This document shows positions 35,791 to 43,920 of a DNA stretch of 64,000 nucleotides, piece after piece. The translations under genes and the position numbers were made by a program. The DNA comes from Hyphomicrobiales bacterium (GTDB lineage Bacteria; Pseudomonadota; Alphaproteobacteria; Rhizobiales; Rhizobiaceae): the NCBI GenBank assembly GCA_900469625.1, contig UBXV01000001.1, positions 1-64,000 on the forward strand, written 5' to 3'. The notes below the pieces were generated by a model, which had not been told where the DNA came from, ran no database searches, and saw nothing but the letters and a program-made list of their open reading frames with translations. Position 1 is the first letter of the stretch. The number at the start of each line of letters is the position of its first letter.

Positions 35791-35826
35791 TCTCACCAGA
35801 GGGGCCCGGACCAGCGGGTTGATCGG

Positions 35827-35855
35827 TAAGTATGAGAACGCCGGTCGAAGTTCAA
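35827..35855 (-). promoter_or_regulatory. Candidate sigma-70 promoter of the TerC gene
   Basis: On the minus strand TTGAAC (35855-35850) and TACTTA (35832-35827) are spaced by 17 bases. Transcription from here would give a leader of roughly 95 bases that includes the structured element. Confidence 0.4.
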
Positions 35856-35898
35856 GGGAGGGGCCAAACTTTTTTTTAGGCCGCGATCGCCTGTCGTT

Positions 35899-36789
35899 TC
35901 AGTGGCTTCGCGAGCCCTGGCGCGACCCGGCTCGGCGCGAACGGGCCCCGCAACAATCCTTGTATTTGAGCCCGGAACCGCAGGGGCAGGGATCGTTGCT
36001 GCGTCGCTGCAGCCGGCCAATCAGCGGCAGCATGAGGGCCGACGGCACCCATGCGGCGGCAAACGCTGCCAGTTTTGCCGAGAGGCCGGGGACGACGAGG
36101 CGCCGCCCGGACTTGAACCCACGCCAGGCGCGCTCGGCAACGTAGTCGGCATCGACCTTTGGCAGAACCTTGAAGAGCCGAACGCGATCTGCGCCCGAAC
36201 GCTTGAGGAACTCGGTTGCGACTGGCCCCGGCGCGACGCATGTGACGGTGACGCCGGTATGTCGCAATTCTTCGTGCAGCGCTTCCGAAAAGGAGCGCAC
36301 GAAGCTCTTGCTGGCATAGTAGAGGGCCATGTTGGGGCCGGGCATGAAGCCGGCGATGGAGCCGAGGTTGAGCACGCCGCCGCGGCCGCGCGCCACCATG
36401 CCCGGCAGGAAATGCAGCGACAGGTCGGTGAGCGCACGTATGTTGAGGTCGATGATCCCGAGCTGATCTGGGATCGGCAGCGTTGTCGCCGCGCCGCGCA
36501 GCCCGTAGCCGGCGCTGTTGACGAGGATATCGCAGCAAAGATTGTTCGCCGCCAGAAACGCCGCCAGCCGCGTCGAGGCATCTGCGGAGAAGAGATCGAG
36601 GTCGAGCGTGAACGCTTCGCCCCCGAGCTTGCGGATGTCGTTCGCCGCAGTCTCGAGATCGTCGCGTGACCTGGCGACAAGCACAACCGGGATCCGGTCA
36701 CGGGCGGCAACATTGGCGATTGCGCGGCCGATACCGCGCGAGGCGCCGACGACGACCACGGCCAGGCGGGGTTCAGGCGGAGCCATCAT
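35899..36789 (-). CDS. Short-chain dehydrogenase fused to a C-terminal SEC-C motif
   Basis: Protein of 296 residues. Residues 10-255 form an SDR domain: GASRGIG near 15-21, NSAG near 91-94, Ser144 and Tyr157-x3-Lys161. A hydrophobic stretch near 245-257 leads into a SEC-C zinc motif with Cys268-x-Cys270-x8-Cys279-Cys280 and a basic tail. SEC-C motifs normally end SecA or other protein-binding factors; joined to an SDR they are unusual. The start overlaps the E2-like gene stop by four bases. A lipid or membrane substrate is plausible from the neighbours, but unproven. Confidence 0.87.
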   Translation of the reverse strand: MMAPPEPRLAVVVVGASRGIGRAIANVAARDRIPVVLVARSRDDLETAANDIRKLGGEAFTLDLDLFSADASTRLAAFLAANNLCCDILVNSAGYGLRGAATTLPIPDQLGIIDLNIRALTDLSLHFLPGMVARGRGGVLNLGSIAGFMPGPNMALYYASKSFVRSFSEALHEELRHTGVTVTCVAPGPVATEFLKRSGADRVRLFKVLPKVDADYVAERAWRGFKSGRRLVVPGLSAKLAAFAAAWVPSALMLPLIGRLQRRSNDPCPCGSGLKYKDCCGARSRRAGSRQGSRSH

Positions 36790-37571
36790 GACGTTTTCCG
36801 TGGAAGGGCCGCCGCCTCAGCTGCGTCGCCGTGCCCATGGCCCGATAATTCCATGGCGACCTCACCGTTGAGGATCGCCTCGAATCGCTCCAGGGCACGC
36901 GCAACATTAGCGCCATCCATCACCCGGTGATCGTAGTGGATGCGCACGGTGACCGTGCCGTCTTCGGCGATATGGCCATAGTTGAGAAGCGTCGTGAGGG
37001 GGGTGAGTGGATTGAGCGATTCGGCCCCGAGGCCTGAATAGACCGAGAATTGAAAGGTGCCGAAATAATGGGCGCGGCGGGACCCGAGGTTGAGCCCGAG
37101 CCACATCAACAGCCAGCGAAGCGGCCCGGGCGCGCGGGCAATCTTCAAGGCGCGCTTGAACTCCTTGACCTCGCCTATCGGGCGGGTCCGCGCCGCTTCG
37201 ATATGCGCGGCCAGTTCCGCGATCGAGCGGTGTTCGGGGGCCTTGATCTTGCTCAGGAGGACGACGCGCTCGCCCTCGTATTCGCGTTCGTGGGCCACCG
37301 ACGCCACGCTTTCCGGATACTCGTAGAGTTGCGGCCTTGGAAACTTCACATAGGCGCGCCGGAATTCCGGCACTTCCTGACAGAGGAGCGCATAACCCTT
37401 CAGGAACAGAACAGTCCAGGACGGCCGGTTTGGCTGGGCGAGCCTTGCCCTTCGAAGCGCGTCGATGTTCATTTCCCGCTGAACGGTGACGCGCGGAATC
37501 CCGATTGAGAATCGCATGAGATCGCAGACCAGACGCCGTGGCGCCGAAAGCGTGATCGCACGTCCTCGCAT
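36786..37571 (-). CDS. Stand-alone 2-oxoacid dehydrogenase E2-type acyltransferase domain
   Basis: Protein of 261 residues that corresponds to the catalytic domain of dihydrolipoamide acyltransferases. It carries the DHRVMDG motif (Asp214-His215 to Gly220) and an FQFSVYSGLGAES strand region. Lipoyl and subunit-binding domains are absent and the length leaves no room for them. ATG 37571 follows GAGGTGG; the gene starts ten bases after the methyltransferase stop and overlaps the SDR gene by four. It may transfer an acyl group from CoA to a non-lipoyl acceptor. Confidence 0.8.
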   Translation of the reverse strand: MRGRAITLSAPRRLVCDLMRFSIGIPRVTVQREMNIDALRRARLAQPNRPSWTVLFLKGYALLCQEVPEFRRAYVKFPRPQLYEYPESVASVAHEREYEGERVVLLSKIKAPEHRSIAELAAHIEAARTRPIGEVKEFKRALKIARAPGPLRWLLMWLGLNLGSRRAHYFGTFQFSVYSGLGAESLNPLTPLTTLLNYGHIAEDGTVTVRIHYDHRVMDGANVARALERFEAILNGEVAMELSGHGHGDAAEAAALPRKTS

Positions 37572-37581
37572 CAAGCCACCT

Positions 37582-38175
37582 CTAATACAGATAGGGAACG
37601 AGCCGCTTGGTTCTGTTCATGTAATCGCTGTACTGCGGCCCGAAGATCTCCAGCATCATACGCTCCTCCTTGCCGACCCGTAGAAAGAACAGCACGGCAA
37701 AGCCGGCCAGGCCAGCCAGGCCGGCAACCCAGTTCGGCAACAGAAATGCCTGGCCGAGCCCCATCAGCATGAATGATGTGTACATCGGGTGGCGCACGAA
37801 CGCATAGGGTCCACCGCTGATCAGTTCGTGCTTGTCGCGGATCTCCAGCGTGATCGACCAGTTCCGGCCGAGCTCCTTGTGCGTGCGACGAAAAAACCAG
37901 AGGGCAAAGGCGAACGTCGCCGCGCCAAGGATGACGCCGAAGACGTTGGTCGCATGGTCCGCTTCGGACGGAAAGCCGGTCGCGACATAAATGGCGGGTA
38001 TGACGGCCAGACCGAGCAAGCCCGATCCCAGGCCGAACATGTCGACGGCCGAGCGTCGATTGCTGACGATGCGCACCCGCTTGGCGCGGCGCTCGAACGG
38101 CACGCGAATGAAGTACCAGGCGATGATGCCGATCACCCAAATGATTTTTCCGAGAGTGGCCGTCGATACGATCAC
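37582..38175 (-). CDS. ICMT/PEMT-like membrane methyltransferase
   Basis: Integral membrane protein of 197 residues with about five hydrophobic segments. The C-terminal half has the SAM-binding pattern of isoprenylcysteine carboxyl methyltransferases and phospholipid N-methyltransferases: LGRNWS, ELISGGPYAFVRHPMYTSF and a final EERMMLEIFG. It is the first gene of a three-gene operon with the E2-like acyltransferase and the SDR-SEC-C protein. Substrate unknown; a lipid is likely given the membrane active site. Confidence 0.85.
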   Translation of the reverse strand: MIVSTATLGKIIWVIGIIAWYFIRVPFERRAKRVRIVSNRRSAVDMFGLGSGLLGLAVIPAIYVATGFPSEADHATNVFGVILGAATFAFALWFFRRTHKELGRNWSITLEIRDKHELISGGPYAFVRHPMYTSFMLMGLGQAFLLPNWVAGLAGLAGFAVLFFLRVGKEERMMLEIFGPQYSDYMNRTKRLVPYLY

Positions 38176-38241
38176 GTCAAGTCACCGGAGCCTTTCTGCG
38201 ATCTGTAATCGGTCGGACGCCTAAAGCTGCACCGATCGCCA

Positions 38242-38829
38242 CTAGCCAGCATTCATCTGCCGAAGCTTGGTAACGAATTGCTGCGGCCTTAGCCAGATGC
38301 TGGGTGTCTTATATCCCATCGATCGTGCGATGTCCGCGACGAATGCATTGCAGTTGTAAACCGACGCCTGCCAGAACTTCGACCTGGCCTTGAGCTTGCG
38401 GATATAGGCGACCGTTTTGTTGTACTCCGATTCGGTCAACATGACGCGCCAGCTCGCGGACCTGTACTGCTCCTCGAGATCGCCGTCGCTGGCACCTGTT
38501 TCGGCTGGCACCGGCAGAAAATGGCCGATCACATAGGGTGTTGCGCTGGGCGTTGCCGGAGCGAGGCCTGCAACTTCGGGATTGATCATGCCTCCCGACT
38601 TGTTGGTTCGCCCGAAAACGACATAGGTGTGCCCATAGCTCAAGGCATAACGCGAGCGGAACTCGATGAAGTAGCCGCTTTCCCGCGCGACGCTTTCGCT
38701 GACAGCGCGTGCGCTGCTGCTGCTGGAAACGAATTTGGGCTGGGGCTTCTGGTCGACGGATTGGCAGCCTGCCGTGGCAAATGCGAACATGGCCACCAGC
38801 ACGAGCGTGCTTCTATGAAGGGGAATCAC
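38242..38829 (-). CDS. Lipoprotein with papain/NlpC-like Cys-His features
   Basis: Protein of 195 residues from GTG 38829, chosen because AGGAG lies ten bases upstream and a lipoprotein signal follows directly (lipobox ending TAGC, Cys22); a longer frame reaches 38940 but would cover the hairpin of the neighbouring gene. Exported as a lipoprotein. His67 in SYGHTYVVFG and Cys160 in YNCNAFVAD form a pattern seen in permuted NlpC/P60-like hydrolases (compare DUF4105-type proteins). Function probably in the envelope; activity not established. Confidence 0.7.
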   Translation of the reverse strand: MIPLHRSTLVLVAMFAFATAGCQSVDQKPQPKFVSSSSSARAVSESVARESGYFIEFRSRYALSYGHTYVVFGRTNKSGGMINPEVAGLAPATPSATPYVIGHFLPVPAETGASDGDLEEQYRSASWRVMLTESEYNKTVAYIRKLKARSKFWQASVYNCNAFVADIARSMGYKTPSIWLRPQQFVTKLRQMNAG

Positions 38830-38910
38830 TGTCCGCGGTCTCCTGAACTCCGATGAGCGCAGTCCGGCAAGCTTGGCAGCATCAGGGCCGGGCCGGGCGG
38901 TTGGAATGAT

Positions 38911-38936
38911 GTGGGAAGGACAATCGTCCTTCCCAC
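38911..38936 (-). terminator. Hairpin after the small lipoprotein gene
   Basis: A perfect 11-base-pair stem (GTGGGAAGGAC with GTCCTTCCCAC, loop AATC) begins 17 bases after the stop of the 44-residue lipoprotein on the minus strand. Confidence 0.65.
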
Positions 38937-38952
38937 CCATCAGATGCTCAAG

Positions 38953-39087
38953 TTACTTGTAGACGGGTGCGGGCTCGGCCGACTCAACTGGCGGCGGGGC
39001 CTTGCCCTTGCCTTTGCCGATAGTATCGCAGCCGCTCAGGCTGACGACGGAAAGCAAGGTAACGATTACGATTAGGTTTCTGCTCAT
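38953..39087 (-). CDS. Small lipoprotein, 44 residues
   Basis: Too short for usual gene calling but convincing: ATG 39087 follows GAGG, a signal peptide (MSRNLIVIVTLLSVVSLSGC) ends in a perfect lipobox with Cys20, and a short mature part follows with repeated Gly-Lys (GKGKGK) and then a Pro-rich tail ending PAPVYK. Small lipoproteins of this GKGK-Pro type are widespread in Rhizobiaceae; their role is unknown. A hairpin ends the gene. It lies upstream of, and on the same strand as, the larger lipoprotein gene. Confidence 0.8.
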   Translation of the reverse strand: MSRNLIVIVTLLSVVSLSGCDTIGKGKGKAPPPVESAEPAPVYK

Positions 39088-39211
39088 CAAGAAGTCCTCT
39101 CCTCAGAATGGAATAGGTTTATCGAAGGCAACGCTTATATTAATAGGGCGTTCAACGCCGACGCCTAGTGCAAAAAGAACACATTTTGCGTCACACAACA
39201 TAAAAGCACCG

Positions 39212-39802
39212 TTAGATTACCAAAACCTTTGTGCCGACAGGCGTCCGGCCATAGAGATCGACGATATCGTCGTTGGTCAGGCGAACGCATCCGCTCGAAA
39301 CCGCTTGGCCGATCGTCCATGGCTCATTCGTGCCGTGGAGGCGAAACATGGTATCCTGTCCGCCGCGATAGAGATAGAGGGCGGCCGCTCCCAGCGGATT
39401 GTGCGGGCCTCCGCTGACGCCACCGGCATACTGCCGCAGGCGCGGCTTGCGCTCCATCATACTTTCGGTCGGCGTCCACGATGGCCACTCGGCCTTGCGG
39501 CCGATCGAGGCCGGTCCCTTGAGCGTGCGTCCGTCTTCGCCGACAGCGATGCCGTAGCGCCTGGCTCGGCCGGGGCTTTCGATCAGGTAGAGGTAACGCT
39601 CCGCTGTATTGACGATGATTGTCCCGGGCGGTTCGCCGCTGTCATAGGCCACATCGCGGCGGCGATAGCGTGAGGCGGGACCTGAGCCGAAGGCTGAAAG
39701 AATGGGTTCGCCCCATCGTTGCGCCGTTGAGCTGCATCCAGATACCGTTGCAACCAGACTGCCGAGCAAAATCGCGCGGCGGGTAATGCGGCCACTGTCC
39801 AT
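39212..39802 (-). CDS. L,D-transpeptidase (YkuD family), lipoprotein
   Basis: Protein of 196 residues. The N-terminus MDSGRITRRAILLGSLVATVSGC has paired Arg and a lipobox at Cys23, suggesting a Tat or Sec lipoprotein. The YkuD catalytic site is His156 (RLHGT) and Cys172 (SSGCVRL). It makes 3-3 crosslinks in peptidoglycan or attaches envelope proteins. AGGTGG is close to ATG 39802; GTG 39808 is possible. A paralogue lies at 53806, and rhizobia usually carry many such genes. Confidence 0.9.
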   Translation of the reverse strand: MDSGRITRRAILLGSLVATVSGCSSTAQRWGEPILSAFGSGPASRYRRRDVAYDSGEPPGTIIVNTAERYLYLIESPGRARRYGIAVGEDGRTLKGPASIGRKAEWPSWTPTESMMERKPRLRQYAGGVSGGPHNPLGAAALYLYRGGQDTMFRLHGTNEPWTIGQAVSSGCVRLTNDDIVDLYGRTPVGTKVLVI

Positions 39803-40037
39803 ATCCACCTACTAGTAAATCGGTGAGCACTATTTCGTCTTTAGCACTCAAGCGTGCGTCGGCCAAGATGCTATGCTTCGTTAGATGTTGGATATCAGCT
39901 AGTATTACGCGCCAGCACCAAACGGTTGAACTTGATGCCGCATCGATGCCGGTGAGAAAACCCTTGGAAACCCATCAAACTTCTTGCAGCCCGTGCCTGA
40001 CTCTGGTCGATTGGAACGGTAAACGAGGATGAACACG

Positions 40038-40793
40038 ATGAAGCTTGGCTTCGCCAGAAAAGTCGCTCTTGTCACCGGAGCAGGTTCTGGAATTGGTGCC
40101 GCCGTCTCCCGCCAGCTCGGCGAGGAGGGGGCGACTGTTGCCGTGGCGGATATCAACGCAGATGCTGCCCATGCCGTGGCCGCCGAGATTTGCTCGTCGG
40201 GCGGCAAGGCCTATCCGTTCGTGGTCGATGTGGCGGATGCCGAGGCGGTGGAGAATCTGGTCAAGGCGGTTGCGTCGACATGCGAGGGCCTCCATCTCGC
40301 TGTCAACAATGCAGGCGTCGATGGCATCCGCAGATTGACGGCGGACTATCCGCTGGACGAGTGGAAGCGCTTGATGGACGTCAATCTGAACGGCGTCTTC
40401 TACTGTATGAAGTACCAGATCGCAGAGATGCTGCGGCACGATGGCGGCTCGATCGTAAACATGTCGTCGATTCTGGGGTCGGTCGGCCTGCCGACGGCAT
40501 CGGCCTATACCGCGGCCAAGCACGGCATCGTCGGCCTGACGAAGGTTGCGGCCATCGAGTACGGCAAGCGGGGAATTCGAATCAATGCCGTCGGCCCGGG
40601 TCTCATCGAGACGCCCTTGTTGTCAGAGCAATCCGACCTGACGAACAACCGCCGCATGGAAGCACTTCAGCCCATGGGTCGGCGCGGAACGCCTGACGAG
40701 GTCGCGGCGCTCGTCTGTTTTCTTCTGTCTGAGAAGGCGAGTTTCATCTCCGGCAGCTACCATCTGGTGGATGGCGCATTCACCGCCCATTGA
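40038..40793 (+). CDS. Short-chain dehydrogenase/reductase
   Basis: Classical SDR of 251 residues with TGAGSGIG cofactor loop, NNAGVDG, catalytic Ser in MSSILG, and YTAAKHG as the Tyr-x3-Lys pair. It is similar to glucose 1-dehydrogenase and 3-oxoacyl reductase branches. ATG 40038 has GAGG nine bases upstream; ATG 40029 sits too close to it. It stands alone between divergent and convergent neighbours, so the substrate cannot be inferred from context. Confidence 0.87.
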   Translation: MKLGFARKVALVTGAGSGIGAAVSRQLGEEGATVAVADINADAAHAVAAEICSSGGKAYPFVVDVADAEAVENLVKAVASTCEGLHLAVNNAGVDGIRRLTADYPLDEWKRLMDVNLNGVFYCMKYQIAEMLRHDGGSIVNMSSILGSVGLPTASAYTAAKHGIVGLTKVAAIEYGKRGIRINAVGPGLIETPLLSEQSDLTNNRRMEALQPMGRRGTPDEVAALVCFLLSEKASFISGSYHLVDGAFTAH

Positions 40794-40989
40794 GAGCGAC
40801 GCGGCTTCCGGTTTTGACGATGGCTGGCGTCACAAAGCCGCCGCTCAATGGTCCGCAAATTGCCCAATCGCGGCCGCACCCGGCCCTTTCCGGGGCTTCA
40901 TCCTTCGTGACGTTCCGCATGCATCCCGTTTGAAGGAGCGATCGAGCACGGCGCATCATCGCCGTTGAACACGTCACAAAGGAATGGAT

Positions 40990-41415
40990 ATGAATTCTCG
41001 TCACACACTCGTCGCAACGCTTGCCGCTGCAGTCCTTGGTCTTACGGCTCTCAGCCCGGCACACGCGTTGGAAACCGCCCAGGCGCAAACGCCGCCGCCT
41101 GCCCAGGAGCAAGCCGGAGGCAACACCGCCAAGGGCGCAATCAGTGATCAGAAGATCGAAGCCTTCGCAGTGGCCTATCTGCAGGTCGACAAGGTCAGAC
41201 AGGAATATTCTGCCAAGATAGAGGCAACCACCGATACAGCGGCCAAGGAAAAGCTGCAGACCGAGGCCAGCAAGGAAATGGTCGAGGCCGTGGAGGCCTC
41301 GTCGGCTATTTCGGTCGAGGAATATTCGGCCATCCTGAGCGCGGCCCAAAGCGATCCGGCCATTGCCAAGAAGGTTCAGGAAAAAGTTCAGGCCACGGCC
41401 CCGGCACAGCCGTAA
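40990..41415 (+). CDS. DUF4168-like periplasmic protein
   Basis: Exported protein of 141 residues. It has a signal peptide (LVATLAAAVLGLTALSPAHA), a Pro/Gln-rich linker and a helical domain (KIEAFAVAYLQVDKVRQEY, with later EMVEAVEASSAISVEEYSAI) as in DUF4168. AAAGGA stands six bases before ATG 40990. Function unknown; such proteins are abundant in the envelope under stress. A hairpin at 41429 ends it. Confidence 0.75.
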   Translation: MNSRHTLVATLAAAVLGLTALSPAHALETAQAQTPPPAQEQAGGNTAKGAISDQKIEAFAVAYLQVDKVRQEYSAKIEATTDTAAKEKLQTEASKEMVEAVEASSAISVEEYSAILSAAQSDPAIAKKVQEKVQATAPAQP

Positions 41416-41428
41416 GGGGCAGGCTTCC

Positions 41429-41459
41429 CTCAGGCGACCGACGATGTCGGCCGCCTGAG
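41429..41459. terminator. Hairpin between convergent DUF4168 and SDR genes
   Basis: CTCAGGCG pairs with CGCCTGAG and the inner CCGAC with GTCGG, 14 bases after one stop and 30 before the other. Confidence 0.6.
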
Positions 41460-41488
41460 AACCCCGGTTGCGGCCGCTTGATGTCGCC

Positions 41489-42256
41489 TCAGTCCAGCTC
41501 CTGCACCCCGCCGCCCGAGACCGTGAGGATCTGACCGCTGATCCAGCTTGCCGCCGCCGACGACAGAAACAATGCAGCGTTGGCGATGTCTTGAGGTTCT
41601 CCCAGTCGGCGGATGGGCGTGTGCATCAGCATCCTGTCCTCGATCGCATCGCTCAGCACCGATTCCAGCGCCTCCGTGCGTGTCGCGCCGGGTGCGATGC
41701 CATTGACGCGGATATTCATGGGGCCGAGATCGAAAGCGATGTTGCGAATCAGGTGATTGGCGGCAGCCTTGGATGCCCCGTAGGACGCCATGCGCCTGTT
41801 CCTGTTGTCGCCCGCCATGGAGGTGATGGCGAGCATCGTGCCGCCGCCGGCCTTGTCCATTTCCGGTGCTGCGATCTGCGCAAGCCGGAACAGCGAAAAT
41901 ACGTTGAGATCGAAGGCTCGGCGGAAATCGTGCATCGGCATATCGAAAGGCTTCGGGCCACCGCCGCCGGCATTGCTGACCAGTATCGTGAGTTTGCCAA
42001 AGTGGTCTGTCGCGCCCTGCACGAGCCTGACGAGGTCGGCCTCGATCGTGACGTCGCAGGCCATGCCGACGGCAGTGTGGCCTTGCGCTTCGATAGCCTC
42101 GACGACGGCGTCGGCCGCGTCACGGTTGAGGTCGCTGACGATCACGGCCGCACCGGCTGCCGCAAACGTTTCGGCGATAGCGCGGCCGATCCCGGCGCCA
42201 GCACCGGTAATAACGGCCACCTGACCGTCAAGCCTGAAGTCGGCTGGATCAAACAT
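41489..42256 (-). CDS. Short-chain dehydrogenase (HdhA/7-alpha-hydroxysteroid dehydrogenase-like)
   Basis: SDR of 255 residues. It has TGAGAGIG, the SNAGGGGPKPFDMP loop typical of HdhA-like enzymes, TSMAGDN with the catalytic Ser, and YGASKAA with Tyr and Lys. AAGGAG lies nine bases before ATG 42256. Members act on hydroxysteroids or other secondary alcohols; substrate here is unknown. No operon partner is evident. Confidence 0.86.
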   Translation of the reverse strand: MFDPADFRLDGQVAVITGAGAGIGRAIAETFAAAGAAVIVSDLNRDAADAVVEAIEAQGHTAVGMACDVTIEADLVRLVQGATDHFGKLTILVSNAGGGGPKPFDMPMHDFRRAFDLNVFSLFRLAQIAAPEMDKAGGGTMLAITSMAGDNRNRRMASYGASKAAANHLIRNIAFDLGPMNIRVNGIAPGATRTEALESVLSDAIEDRMLMHTPIRRLGEPQDIANAALFLSSAAASWISGQILTVSGGGVQELD

Positions 42257-42428
42257 GACCTTGGCTCCTTTCCGCCGTGTTCCCATCCGAGCATACGGCT
42301 TCGACGCACACAGGTCACGACGATCGCATGGGATCGCTGTTAACCGGTGCGTGAGCGGGTTTAAGACCGTCGATCCATCGCGACCTACCGGGCGCGTCGG
42401 GGGCATGTTCCTGACCTGGCGAACCGGA

Positions 42429-43217
42429 TCATTCAGCCCCTGCGGCAACGCCGTGGCGAACATCGCTCGTGCCACGCGCCGTCGCTGGAGCGAACCGCAA
42501 TTCGATGTCGGGAAGGCGTGATGTATTTGCCGGCAACGCCGGACCCGGATCGCCAGGTGTGGCGGCGTCGAGCAGATCATTTCTCACGAGGCACATTTCG
42601 ACAACCAGGGGATCGCCCTGGCCGTCCGTTCCGCCGAAGTTGTTCGCGTGAAGGAACACGACCGAAAAATTGGACATGCCCGCGACAAATTCATCGATCC
42701 GATCTCTGTGAAGGTCGATATCGTGAAACTCAATGACGACACTTGTAAAGCGGTCCGAATGCTGCACGACGTCGTCAAGGATCCGGTATTCGGATCCCTC
42801 GATATCGATCTTCAGGAAAATATTGCCCGTGGGGAACTCTTTCATCAGCCCCGCGACGCTCACTTCTCCGGGTTGATCGTAACCGATACGGACGGGCCGG
42901 TGCTCAACGCCCGGCCGGCTGAAGAACCAGCGGTAATCCGCATAGCGACCCAATCGCGCCCACCGAAGGCGCAGGATCTGCTCGACATAGTAACGAAGCC
43001 AGAATTTCCACGTGACCGTATGATCGAAACAAACGATGCCAACGTCTTTGAGGCGTCGGAACTCTTTCTCGAACTGCCAGTCGTCGTTGAGGCCCATGCC
43101 GATCAGGAAACTGGATGCAAGTACAGCACGTTCGGGGACAATATAACCGCCGTCACGCGCGGATCCGAGCCGGATCAGGCCGCCGGCCGCTATCGGTTTC
43201 CACGCTAAAGGCAGCAT
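42429..43217 (-). CDS. FkbM-like SAM-dependent methyltransferase
   Basis: Protein of 262 residues. The Rossmann-like core shows SFLIGMGLNDDWQFEKEF, IFLKIDIEGSEYRILDD and VVIEFHDID, the features of FkbM-type methyltransferases, while the canonical glycine loop is modified (GMGLND). The C-terminal 40 residues are Pro/Ala-rich and probably disordered. ATG 43217 has GGAG six bases upstream. FkbM proteins methylate hydroxyls in polyketides, glycans or lipids; the target is not apparent here. Confidence 0.7.
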   Translation of the reverse strand: MLPLAWKPIAAGGLIRLGSARDGGYIVPERAVLASSFLIGMGLNDDWQFEKEFRRLKDVGIVCFDHTVTWKFWLRYYVEQILRLRWARLGRYADYRWFFSRPGVEHRPVRIGYDQPGEVSVAGLMKEFPTGNIFLKIDIEGSEYRILDDVVQHSDRFTSVVIEFHDIDLHRDRIDEFVAGMSNFSVVFLHANNFGGTDGQGDPLVVEMCLVRNDLLDAATPGDPGPALPANTSRLPDIELRFAPATARGTSDVRHGVAAGAE

Positions 43218-43381
43218 GCGGCTCTCCATCTTGACTGAGGAGTTGCTAGCAGCCCTGGCTTTCCATCACGTTAATTGACTGGCTTTGGCAGTCGAGGCCC
43301 TTCGCAGCTGGAAATCGCCGAGGCCAAAGGCTGCGGCCGTGCAGCGGCACCACCTCGATGCACGGTCTCGCGTCGAGGGGG

Positions 43382-43630
43382 TCAACTCGCGACCCGAATG
43401 CGGTTGCGGACAGGCAGGTCGGTGACATCCATGGCAATTCTCTGCGCCTCATCCCTCATCTCGACCGACAAGACGGTCCCATCAAGGTAGAGGACACCGC
43501 ATTCCTGCGTCACGGAAATGCCCGACGCGATCAACTGGTCCGAGTAGGAAATGGCGGCATTAACGGCCATTATGCTCGCGATGTCATGGGGTTGCGACGC
43601 AACTGGCGTCGTGAATGTCAGGCCGAACAT
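43382..43630 (-). CDS. Small BON-like domain protein
   Basis: Protein of 82 residues whose second half fits a BON domain: ISYSDQLIASGISV, GVLYLDGTVLSVEMRDEA, then VTDLPVRNRI. No signal peptide is visible, whereas most BON proteins are exported, so it may be cytoplasmic or truncated at the N-terminus. GGAG precedes ATG 43630 by nine bases. Function unknown; BON domains bind phospholipid or link to membranes. Confidence 0.6.
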   Translation of the reverse strand: MFGLTFTTPVASQPHDIASIMAVNAAISYSDQLIASGISVTQECGVLYLDGTVLSVEMRDEAQRIAMDVTDLPVRNRIRVAS

Positions 43631-43920
43631 GGGCGTTCGCTCCAGTCTGTCGTCAAATATTCGTTCATCTCCCGTTCATGTTCGCGACCAATCGGCAGAA
43701 TGTCGACCCTTGAGGCGGACACGATTGGCTCACGAAATTTTTATCGGGGCTGCGGCGCATGCAAGATTGCTGCGTGGCGACGGACTTCGGCTTGATTGGT
43801 TTTCCTGGCGCCTTTTCCTGGGTGCGGATCGTTAATGTCTTGGCAACGATTGCGCCTGCGAATGGCGCGTCTTGTGTGCGCACCAGCTGCACCGCCTGAT
43901 CCCCTATCGAAGGAAACAAG

